This document shows, piece after piece, positions 17,990 to 27,493 of a stretch of 64,000 bases of DNA. The position numbers were made by a program, and so were the translations under genes. Origin of the DNA: Straminergon stramineum (lineage: Eukaryota > Streptophyta > Bryopsida > Hypnales > Calliergonaceae); NCBI GenBank assembly GCA_963920665.1, contig OY987266.1:3911001-3975000 (forward strand). Direction: 5' to 3'. The notes below the pieces were generated by a model. The model was not told where the DNA came from, did no database searches, and saw only the letters and a list, made by a program, of their open reading frames with translations. Within the stretch, counting starts at the first letter, position 1. Each line of letters opens with the position of its first letter.

Positions 17990-19500
17990 ATTAGTGAGCC
18001 TAGACAATTTCCTTCTAGCTCGACTTCTGAAAATGTCTTTTCATGCAATATTCTATTGCATGATTTACTACCACAAACTTCACAAAGCTATGCAAGGCAA
18101 AATGGGGTCTAGAGATATTATTAGAGAGTAGGTGGTGGAAATGAAAAGAGAGTAGCAACAGTTGTGGGTCAAGACAATGGACTTGCTTATTAGTATACAG
18201 TGTAAAATAATGTGCCTTGAATAGACTTCTTGACAAAAGGATTGGGGTCAGTTGCAGGCAAGATCGATTGACTTATTCATTAGTGTATAGTTTTAATGCA
18301 CCTTGAATAGAATCCTTGACAAGAAGATTGAGGTCACAAGAAGATTTCAGGGAAGTGACAACAATTGGGGGCCACGTCAATTGGGGGCCAGGTCAATTGA
18401 CTCACTCATTGGTACGTAGCGTAAATGTGCCTTGAATGGGCTTCTTGATAGGAAGATCAAGACCACTTTTCAAGGCATGCGCCAAGGCCTTATCTTCATC
18501 TTGGTTGATTGATTCACCAATGGCATACTTTAGGCCAAAATTGTGGTATTGTAAAATGGCTAGTCATAGCCATCATGTGAGGAGTTCCATTTCACAATCA
18601 AAAATTTGGGCATGCCAAGTGATTTGCTAAGCTACATTAGTCTAGAGAAATTCCTTCCAAGGCTTTTGAAAAATGTATTTCCAAATTTCAAAAAATATCC
18701 TATTCAGTATGATTTACTACGACTCTATATAGCCATGCCCCAAGTAATGCTAGTCAAAAATTCAATATGGAGTCAAGAGATATTACTAGAGAGTAGATAG
18801 TGGAAATGAAAAGCAAGTTACAAAAGTTGAAGGCCAAGTCAATTGACTTACTCATTAATACATAGTGTAAAATAATGTGCCTTGAATAGACTCCTTGATA
18901 GGAAGATTGGGGCAATTTTCAAGCAAATTGATTTATTTAGTTAGTAATATATAGCAAAAATGCACCTTGAATAAATTTCTTGACAGAAGGAATGGGTCCA
19001 CTTTCAAGCAAAATCATTTGATTTAGTCAATAGTATATAATGTAAATGCACCTTGAATGGATTCTTTGATAAGAGGATTGGGGCCATTTTTAGGCAAGTG
19101 ACAACAATTGGGGGTTAGATCAATTGATTTGTTCATTAGTTCATAGTGTAAATGTGCCTTGAATAGACTTCTTGACAAGAGGATTGGGGCCACTTTCAAG
19201 CAAGTGACAACGATTGGAGGTCAAGTCAATTGACTTGCTCATTAGCTCATAGTGTAAATGTATCTTGAATAGACTTTTTGACAAGAGGATTGGACCACTT
19301 TTAGGCCAAGTCAATTGATTTAATTAATAATACATAGTGTGAGTGTGCCTTGAATGGACTCCTTGAGAAGTGGATTGAGGCCATTTTTAGGCCATGTAGC
19401 AAATGTATCCTTGTGTTGGTTGATTAATTTATCACTTGGATACTTTTAGGCTTAAATTTGGGTATTGACAAATGGCTAGTGCAATGGCTAGTCTATACAC
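17990..19500. repeat. Higher-order tandem repeat with monomers of about 85-130 bp
   Basis: The core TGCCTTGAATAGACTTCTTG or a variant recurs nine times, near 18211, 18300, 18429, 18879, 18963, 19050, 19157, 19262 and 19347. It is usually followed by GATTGGGGCCACTTT and then GTCAATTGACTTGCTCATTAG. Larger non-monomer segments are also duplicated: the stretch near 18100-18240 (GAGATATTATTAGAGAGTAG) resembles 18775-18900, and 18437-18590 (GGTTGATTGATTCACC, AATGGCTAGT) resembles 19353-19490. This gives a two-level repeat. Confidence 0.85.
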
Positions 19501-21664
19501 CAAATTGAAAAGAAATGTGTTGTATTGAATCTTGAATTTTCTATGGCTAAGTCTTGCAAAAGACTTATTCAACCCAAAGTGTAAGTAAATATCTTTAATT
19601 GTGCAAGATTAATGTTGAGTACAATCATAAATTTAATTCATGTTTTTGATTTTAAGATGAGTATAAAGAATAGAAGACTAACACTTTTGAATTGAAACAT
19701 ACATTATATAGAAAAAGACTTTTTCATTTGATTTTTTACATGACCAATGTGTGAAAAGTTTTGAACTATTGACTTAAATATGTGTTATTCATTGAAAGTC
19801 AAGTTCTTGCAATAAAAAGTCATTCAAAGGAAAAAAATTGAGAGTGACATGTTTCAAAAGTAGTCAGTAATAGTTGTCAAATTCTAGCATTGATACAACC
19901 AACCTATTACTGTAGACACTAGCCTTGTATTTTTGCATTGACTTGATTGATTAGATGAATAATTATGTGCATTCTTCATTCCTACATTAACATTGAAAGT
20001 CTTTCATTGGAAACTTTTATTCTGGGTGTCCTAGTAAAGTAAGAGTAGTGGAGCATTTGTACCTATGCATGCTAAATCTAACAAGCTAAAAGTTTACATC
20101 TATTTTTGAAGAGCCCTTCTAATTCTTGTTCCCACCCTTACTCACCAAACATGACCCATAAATAGTGAAGTGTCTATTCATTAAGTAGAATAAGGGATGA
20201 AGCAACTAAACTTGGGATGACAAGTGATTTCAAGGGCCATTGTTTGACACGCTAGGATTGAATGTCAAGAGAATATTGTGAGGGACCCAAAGTACTTACC
20301 ATTATGTTAGAAAAAGAATGGGGCTTCAAGAGGACTGCCAGAGCTAGACCACAATGGGAAAAGTGCAAATGAGATGATAATTAAGTCAAATAGCAATTGT
20401 TTCATTTTCTAATTTAAATTTCTCCCCCCAAAAGATTTTTTTATTCCAATTTCATTATTTGTTTGCCCTTTTGGCATTGCTACCCCAACTTTGGTGTCCC
20501 TCTTGAGGCCCCATGGCTTTCTCTCATGACATTCCAAGGTGTGGATGCTCTAGCAGGGTTAGTGGCTAGACCCGGAAGTAACTTAATGTAATCGATAAAT
20601 TCCCCAGAAACTATGGGAAGCAAGTGAAGGTCGGTAGGTTTGGCAGCCAGAAGGGGGCGGTGGGGGTGGGGTGGGGTGACCGCCTAGCTAGCTCCTATAG
20701 CGAGGAATGCACCTGTAGGCCTGAGAAATCCCAGTGCTCCTCTGTGTGAGTGAGTGGCAATCAGTCCAGTCAACACGGAGGGAAGTTCGTTAGGGACTGA
20801 AGTACGTAACTAAAGGTACAGGAAGCTACAGTACAGAACAGAACTGTAGGAAGGGAAGTCAGGAAGTCAGGTGGAGATTGAAGTGGTCTATCCTCATCTT
20901 TTGGGGATCCTCAGGAGGACCTCAGCAGGAGCCGGCCAGGCCTGCGGTTCGGGCAACGGAACCACGTTACCAATCGGAACCAAACCATGCCAGTTAAGTT
21001 ACTCAGTAGGCTCTCAAAATAAAAAGGCTGCAGGCAGCCAAGCTTAATTAGTGGCAAGGAATCGATCGAAGAGATCTAGAGAGAGGCCAGGGCCGGAGCT
21101 CAGTTGAAATTAATGAAGTGGAGGGGCAGCGAGCGAGGTGGATTGGCATTCAATTCATAGTGTGAGGAGGAAATTGTGTAGAATGGCTGCTGCGGCTGCG
21201 TGCTAGCTAGAATTATCGAAGCTTACAAGTAAGCAAGGAAACGCTCGCACAGTAGAATTAGCAGGCAAGAGCGTGGTGAAGAGAGATTGACGCTGGCTGA
21301 ATTCGTCGCCTTCTTCAATTTATCTGCTTCAATTCTTCACTTAGCTCGTCTTCCCCGTCGCCAGTTTCTCATCGTGTCAAAAGCCTTGATTATCGTGCCT
21401 CACACTTCTGATAGCCACCTTAAAGCCGTCTTCCCTTGTTGGAACGTTCGCACATTCTTCTCATTGTTGCTCACTTAAAGTACTACTGGTAGCCTTTGCC
21501 TTTCTTCTGCTTGGACCTGCCGAGGGCTTCTGCCGCTACTTGCTGCTGCTGGCTGCTTTCGTTGGATTCCATCTTTTGGCTTTGTGTGTGAGTGATTTTT
21601 CCTCGCTTAGGTTGACTTGCTGGATACGTACGATCGATCACGTGCTTAATTTGAAGCTGGTGAG
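19501..21664. other. Intergenic; upstream region and 5' leader of the first SERF-like gene
   Basis: 19501-20560 is AT-rich without a gene. From about 20560 composition becomes mixed and then resembles a promoter plus 5' UTR. The sequence TGCCGAGGGCTTC at 21518-21530 is shared with the leader of the second SERF-like gene. CACGTG occurs at 21639-21644, inside the presumed leader. Confidence 0.4.
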
Positions 21665-21880
21665 ATGACGCGGGGAAACCAGCGAGAGCGGGATCGCGAG
21701 CGAGCGGCGGCGCGGGCGAAGCAAACTAAAGCGCGAGACGATGGCTTAACACCGGAGCAGCGCCGTGAACGCGATGCGAAAGCCTTACAGGAAAAATTGG
21801 CCAAGAAAGCAGAGCAGGGACAGACGAGTGGTACTGGGGAAAAATCCTCACCATCGGCGTCGCCGGGAACAAAGAAATGA
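21665..21880 (+). CDS. SERF/4F5-family small basic-acidic protein, copy 1
   Basis: A single-exon frame of 71 codons. The N-terminus MTRGNQRERDRERAAARAK and the core DDGLTPEQRRERDAKALQEK are diagnostic of the small EDRK-rich factor (SERF/4F5) family. The C-terminus is a low-complexity Ser/Gly/Lys tail. In animals and yeast, SERF proteins bind nucleic acids and modify amyloid aggregation; the plant role is not settled. The start is fixed by the family-conserved MTRGNQR. A near-identical paralogue lies 5.6 kb downstream in the same orientation, and the two share a 5' leader motif, so they look like a local duplication. Confidence 0.9.
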   Translation: MTRGNQRERDRERAAARAKQTKARDDGLTPEQRRERDAKALQEKLAKKAEQGQTSGTGEKSSPSASPGTKK

Positions 21881-22782
21881 CAAAAGAATGGAGCGATCAT
21901 GGCGCTGTGAGGCTCCTCCAATTTATTTCTTCCTGGGGCGAGGAGGCCAAAGCGGCGTTGGTCTTCCCAAGATTGCAGGTCTGACGACTTCATGTAGACT
22001 AGCTAGATTAGAATTGTCCTCTTGGAGCTGATCGTCTCTCCTATAAGTAGATGACGCCTGTGTCCATTGTCGATGAGTGTGTGCAATGAAGACTTTTGTG
22101 CTTGTTAATTGCCACTCGGAGTGCAGGCGGCTGTAGCGATCGCGGCACTGATGTGAATATTGTAATAAAACGGTTTGATTTTCTCTTGTACATGATACCG
22201 GCTATAATACAGGCATTTTGTAGTACGCGTCTTGCTTCTTTCTTAAATTATTTGGAGTTCGATCAAGGCAGTAGTAGAGCTCAGGTGTTGTCAGAAGCGA
22301 ATTGTTATAGGCTTTAAGCTATCAAGTCCCTCTTGTAGGTTGCAGCAGAACGAGCAGATTATCGTGACTCGTTTGGTGATAGAGTTAGCATACCAATAAC
22401 AATTGTTGAGAGACAAATGCCGTAATGTTTGGTTCATGAATAACGTTGCAACCGGCGCAGCTAGCAGCTTGCTCTCCTAATTCATTGCTCTGCTTTTAAG
22501 ATTCGGGGCTGCTCAATGGTAGTGCATGATTCGAACCCGCAGCGGTCTTCTATGCATGTAATTTCTTCGAGTAGATGTCTTGTATTCTTCTAAATCACCC
22601 GTATTTATTAGACTGCGGTTGAGCTTGCTATTCCAAAGAGGATTGTGCACTCAGCAGATGCCGTTCAAGATTGCAGCTCAGGACAACATAAATAATAGAA
22701 TAATAGATCTTGAAACTTTTGTTTTTGTCTGAAAAAGTCGTTCAGGAGTTGTGTTTGAGTATGGAGGAGTATTTGGTTGCGA
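21881..22782. other. 3' UTR and downstream region of SERF copy 1
   Basis: Probable 3' UTR extends some hundreds of bases. Around 22510-22545 there is a tRNA D-arm-like run (GCTCAATGGTAG) but no complete tRNA. No other gene is seen. Confidence 0.4.
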
Positions 22783-22949
22783 TTGTAAATCGTGAATTTC
22801 GTTAAATTGGAGCGATTTCGGCGCCAGATTTGTGACATACGTCAACACAAAGCTGTAAAAATTAGGATAGGTCGGGATTTTAGTAACGGACACGCGTCCT
22901 GGAAAGTGTCGTGGCGTACCGCCAATTTAACGAAATTAACGTTTTACAA
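22783..22949. mobile_element. MITE-like inverted-repeat element A
   Basis: AATTTCGTTAAATTGG at 22795-22810 is repeated exactly in inverted orientation at 22922-22937, and the match extends outward with few mismatches to about 22783 and 22949 (TTGTAAAWCGTK). The element is about 167 bp with no coding capacity. A clear target duplication was not found. Confidence 0.6.
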
Positions 22950-23937
22950 CCTCGTTGAGACTCTCGATCTCCGCAGATGGAGGAGCATATGGGTCACACT
23001 TTAAAGAGCGTTGCATACCCTTGAACTGCAGAATATTTAGCCGATGTGGTTGCAGCTTCATGATTCTGAATTGAAGCATGTCAATATCACGGATCCCGTT
23101 TCCAAGAATTTTGAAAGCATGAGTTTGTGAAATGGACAAGAGTTTTGTGAAGTTAGAAATTATGTATCACTGGTACTCATGCTTCTATTATACTCGATCT
23201 GTTCAGCTGGGATTGCCAGATTCAAATGGATTGTTCAAATTCTTTTTGGTCTTGACCGCCAATCGTGTATATCGAAGCAGATTCGGGAGCAGATTTAAGG
23301 CCTCGAGCACCAGGCAACAATTACACCATTTTGAAAGATAATTTCACTTTCCAGGGCCTCGTCTAACAAGCTCTTATTGATCGCACTCTCTAGCACTTTC
23401 AATCGAACTTAGGGCTGGAGTGCTACTCAAGAGATACCAGTGTATGCTCTATAGTGAGAAAGTGCTAATGGTGTACATTTCAGTACGTGGTTTCCCCTGC
23501 GCAGCACGCGCCCACAATTTTGTGATATTTAAGAACCATTGTCGTAAGCATGCTGGAACAACGTTATAACGTTGCGCTAACACATTAAAAAGACATAAAG
23601 ATACAGTGTCATTCCACGCCGACTTTAAAAAGGCTGAACAGGGCAAGGCTTAACTGGTCCCGCAGATGGAGACGAAATTGCAGTGCAGGACTTGGACATG
23701 AAAACCAGTCGACAACAACTACTACAAGAACTTGTGAGGGGGCGGGGGTATCATCCAGAGCGATCAGACCCTGCAGAGCACATGTGGACATAGTCAAGGA
23801 TTTAATTTTCCCAGAGCAAAGAGAATTTCTAAGCCCAGCTAGCAAGCATTACCATCATGTTGGGGAACTTAGCCCCCCTCACTGGAGTGAAAGGTGAAAT
23901 CAGGCCCACTTTGCATGATGGTTTAATTAAAACAAAT

Positions 23938-24065
23938 CTTTCGATAAAATGGCGGTATTCATACGCAATTTTTCCATTCATTTTCTAGAACAGTTATAGA
24001 TTTCAAACCGCACGGTCTAAACCTAAAAGTGCCAAGTTTGTGGAATACCGCCATTTTAATGAAAT
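23938..24065. mobile_element. MITE-like inverted-repeat element B, related ends
   Basis: TTTCGATAAAATGGCGGTAT at 23939 is mirrored by an inverted copy ending at 24064, with about 2 mismatches in 22. The ends resemble those of element A (TTTCGTTAAA.TGGCGGTA). A single unpaired end of the same kind is at 24138-24153. Confidence 0.6.
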
Positions 24066-24371
24066 ATCCATTTTAACAGAAAACACTGCCATGTTATAAT
24101 TCCTTTACCGCATGCGGGTAGAATGGCAATCCTTGTCAATTTCGTTAAATTGGTGAGATTTCTTGGCGTCAAAAAATTGTGACACTCATTAGCACAACTT
24201 CTTTCTAGATGCTCCGTTTGCGTCTATTCTACGAAGACAATGAATGCTACAAGCAGTGATAGAGTGATGCCAATGGAGAGATACATCAATGCTTGATTCG
24301 GTAATTGAGGATTGATAGTCAGTGGTCAATCTAGATGGGATTCTATTGAATATTAATATATTTAAGCTCAT

Positions 24372-25653
24372 TCATGTGACAAAGTCTTCTGTTCTGTCTG
24401 TGAACAGGTAATCAGACGTCTCTGCATTCACATGCACTCGCCTAAAAGTAGACCGGGTAACATAATCTGTGTCGATGGATGTAGAGGTTAGTAGCAACGA
24501 AATTCTAATTATGACATGCGTGGAGTTCATGCAGTTGATTCCACACCCAGAGAAATTCCCTTTGTAATTTCTGGAGTCATACTAATCATGTTCAAATTAT
24601 ACTGGTTCTTCAAATTGTTAATGTTCGTTTCCAATACCTGGTTTCCTAGGTTATTCATAAGCAGAGCAAGTCCATCCACTCACCCCCGATTTTCTTACAC
24701 AGAATAAGCATGCAGCTGCAAATGTGAAAACAATGAGCACTATAATCTGAACCGAATTGCCCCGGAAGTTGTCTGTGTAGACCAGAGACTGAGTTGATAA
24801 TTGAATTGAAATACATTCAGGAGAACTGCACATGCACAGTTGTTTGCAGCGGATCATGTTACCAATGAAGAGTCCAGATTTGATGCTGCTGTCCAAAGTA
24901 GGATCGGAGCCCAATAAGAGCAAGTGCAGCAGGTATTCCCGAAGTCCAAGAAGAAGACCAAGTAGGTTTTGCAACCCATTTGAAAGAAGAGTCTGTTGGG
25001 GTAGTTGATCTCCCAAGGCCCAATGAATAACGAATTAGCACAAATGATGCGAACTGGTCCACCAGAAATGGGGTCCACTAAAAGCCTCGGTCTACACCCT
25101 AATGTCCAGATTTTAAACTACCGGTAGTTCAATAATCAACAGATGTCACTGAAGGGCGGGTTCTAAGCTACTTTCACAGGCAACAAAGGAAGAGCGCTCA
25201 ACATGAAAGTTATCTCCATGCCAATGCTGATTACTTTGCGCAAATCGAAGAGTCTCTTTTGACTTAGGAGACTGATTGATTGTCATCAGAGAGAATTCAA
25301 GTTAGCTGTATGGCAGCTGTGGACTGCATTCGATCGCCAGATTGGTGTTAAAATTCCCGGTGAGTCTCACTTTTCCCGGTGTTCCCAGTGTATTACACAC
25401 AGGGTATAGTGAGCCTCACCGGGAATTTTTACACCGGGAACCCAATATGAGTTTCCTGTGCGATGGGTGAGCTCGCCTGCCTGCAGCAGCACGCTAACTT
25501 AAGTTAGGTACCTGGGAAGCTCCTTGGGCACATGAAAAGAGACGGAGTCCTTGGATGAGGATGCAACTGATCGATCTTCTTTGGCAAGGAGTCCAACTTG
25601 AAAAGTCCGCACGCCCACATTCATTTGCAAGCCTCTCCCGGAAGCTAACTTGT
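24372..25653 (-). CDS. Tentative multi-exon gene, product not recognised (5' end unresolved)
   Basis: Five exon-like segments link with GT-AG boundaries and matching phases: 25653-25512, 25271-25178, 25077-24863, 24715-24684, 24466-24372. The first reads ...LASGRGLQMNVGVRTFQVG...PKELP, the second ...DLRKVISIGMEITFMLSALP, the third ...QFASFVLIRYSLGLGRSTTP with a possible hydrophobic segment, and the last ends ...SDYLFTDRTEDFVT and a TGA stop. I do not recognise the family and could not place the first exon or start codon. Other frames are also open in the third segment, so the model may be wrong. An intron (25511-25272) carries a strong hairpin. Confidence rests only on splice and phase consistency. 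Confidence 0.3.
25344..25435. repeat. Hairpin-forming inverted repeat, 28-nt arms
   Basis: GGTGTTAAAATTCCCGGTGA (from 25344) through 25371 pairs with 25408-25435 with two mismatches in 28, around a 36-nt loop. It lies within the predicted intron 25511-25272 of the tentative minus-strand gene. It could be a small foldback transposon or a transcribed stem-loop. Confidence 0.75.
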
Positions 25654-26223
25654 CTACGAAAGTGCCAGCATAAAGAAGATTCCGCAGGTAGTTATATATG
25701 CACACGCCCCTACTCTATCTGCTCTGCAGCTGGCCCAACTGGCCCGGCCAACTGCTGGCCCAGGCCCCGTAGCTGCCACTCGATGGAGTGCACCTGGGAA
25801 AGCCGCAAATTAAACAGTCACATGTACAACAGACAGTGAATAGAGCCAACTTCACAAGCTACTCTAGGGAACTGAACCTCAGCTTCTCGGAGAGAGCCAC
25901 AGGAGGACTGAGTCTGGAAAATGCCGTGTAGCTCCACTGACAAATTCAGTCTAAGAAACTCAGTTTTCGTGGCATGATTGTGTTACGAGATCCTTCGTAA
26001 AATTAACCCATCAAACTGAAGCATCATATATTAATAGACGTTACGATTGGTCTTCAGTTTCCCAGTAGGACCATGACATCAAGACCAAATCACCAAATAG
26101 GACATTGGGTTCAGGTAGTACCTGACTCTTTTGGCCTCTTTGAGCAACACTTGTAAATAATTCAAATTTGGTCAGAAAAATATAATTTCAATTGCTATCT
26201 CCTTCTCTTATGATTGTCTATAT

Positions 26224-26403
26224 ATGGAAAAAACTAACAATCCAAACCATCCTGTGTGGGCAAGCCTGAACCATTTTGCCAACAATGGACCCATCTACCT
26301 AGGGGTTTGGAGGGACCATAAGCCCTTTGTTGTTCTCATTTCATTGAAGAATATATGGAGAGACATAGTTGTTGAGGCCCAAAAATATTTCAAAAAGTTA
26401 TGA
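26224..26403 (+). CDS. Coding-like short ORF, 59 codons, possible gene fragment
   Basis: ATG to TGA, 59 residues, starting MEKTNNPNHPVWASLNHFAN and continuing with NGPIYLGVWRDHKPFVVLIS. Composition and spacing of Gly-Pro-Ile-Tyr and Pro-Phe-Val-Val resemble the N-terminal region of plant cytochrome P450s, where a GPI(Y/F)...G...(F/V)VV(V/L)S pattern precedes helix B. This is a weak impression, not an assignment. No flanking exon was found, so it is likely a relic or exon fragment. Confidence 0.25.
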   Translation: MEKTNNPNHPVWASLNHFANNGPIYLGVWRDHKPFVVLISLKNIWRDIVVEAQKYFKKL

Positions 26404-27095
26404 TGAGCCAAAAAACTCACTCCAAAATTTCCTCATAATTAAGAGTAGAACTTGACATTATTTACATCTAATAACCTCAATGAAATATTTACTAAATTCA
26501 TAATTAGGATTTTCATTCAAGCTTCCTAGTACTTAACATAGACTAGGTGATGCATGTGAAAATAGAGGCCCATTAATATGTAAAATAGTATGCCGAGCCA
26601 TGGGAGTGGCAAAGGATGTTAGTATTTCTCGTAATGAGCTTCTACTTTCACATTAGGGGCTGTAATCTTGATGTTCAGTGGTTGAATCTTGGTCAACCAT
26701 GTTCAATCAAGGGTCAAAAAGAAAGGCATCATAACCCACGTTATGAAAAAGAGCAGTCCTCTCCTCATCCAATGAGAAACTGTCATAAGTCTTGGGGCCC
26801 ATTGAGGTTCTGGTTCAGATTTCGCCACACTTGATAACCCTCAGCACTTAATCATCTGGATTGGGAAGCTTTTACTTTTCCCAGAAAATAACCGCCTGAT
26901 TGCAAGTTGAAAGGGTCAGCTGAAGGAAGGAAGGAAGGAAGGTGAATGAATAAACTAACGAATGAATGAATTCTCATCCACTTATACGTTGTCGGTTGAT
27001 GAGACTCCGTCCGTCAGTCCAGTCGTCTCCGCAGTCCGCACTGCTAACTAACTGCCAGGCCTCATACCGTAAGGACGGATGCCTAGAGGTTTCCT

Positions 27096-27104
27096 AAACC
27101 CTAA
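27096..27104 (+). promoter_or_regulatory. Telo-box upstream of SERF copy 2
   Basis: AAACCCTAA lies about 200 bases before the SERF start codon. This motif is common near transcription starts of plant housekeeping genes. Function here is inference. Confidence 0.3.
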
Positions 27105-27304
27105 TTCTGTCCAGAGATTTCGTCGTCATTGCAGTCGTTCTTGTGTGTGCCTCCGGTTGTCACCGCTCCCTTCTCTCCCTGCTGCCGAGGGCTTCCTGCG
27201 CCTCTTGTGTCTGTCCTTTTGGGTGTCTTGAAACATAGTTTAGAATTATATTGCACTTCTCAGAATTGCGGGCAACTACATCTCGGGTAAGTTAGGCTGG
27301 CACG

Positions 27305-27493
27305 ATGACGAGGGGCAACCAAAGGGAGAAGGATCGGGAGAGGGCAGCCGCTCGCAACAAGGCAAGTAAGGGGAAAGATGATGGACTCACGCCCGAGCAG
27401 CGCCGTGAGCGCGACGCCAAGGCCTTGCAAGAGAAGCTGGCGAAGAAGGCGGAGAAAGCGCCAGGGCCAACCTCGTCAGCTTCAAAGAAATGA
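27305..27493 (+). CDS. SERF/4F5-family small basic-acidic protein, copy 2
   Basis: A single-exon frame of 62 codons beginning MTRGNQREKDRERAAARNK and sharing the block DDGLTPEQRRERDAKALQEK exactly with copy 1. The C-terminal tail is shorter (ending ...SSASKK). Synonymous positions and the tail differ, so the duplication is not very recent while the protein core is constrained. Same strand as copy 1; the leader shares TGCCGAGGGCTTC. Confidence 0.9.
   Translation: MTRGNQREKDRERAAARNKASKGKDDGLTPEQRRERDAKALQEKLAKKAEKAPGPTSSASKK

Larger units (their letters stand above)
25654..27304. other. Intergenic; short coding-like frame, then promoter and leader of SERF copy 2
   Basis: Mixed-composition DNA to 26100 may include unresolved 5' exons of the minus-strand gene. 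26224-26403 holds a coding-like frame (separate entry). From 26900 onward the sequence looks like promoter and leader: a GGAA repeat near 26924-26941, a telo-box at 27096-27104 and the shared leader motif at 27183-27195. Confidence 0.4.

Noticed and set aside
22500..22560. tRNA-like sequence with GCTCAATGGTAG and a nearby GATTCGAACC
   Set aside because: The D-arm-like part and the T-loop-like part are on incompatible strands or spacing. No acceptor stem or anticodon arm can be folded.
23609..23845. 78-codon minus-strand frame preceded by an acceptor-like site
   Set aside because: No partner exons or family resemblance were found; it begins at the border of repeat-rich DNA.
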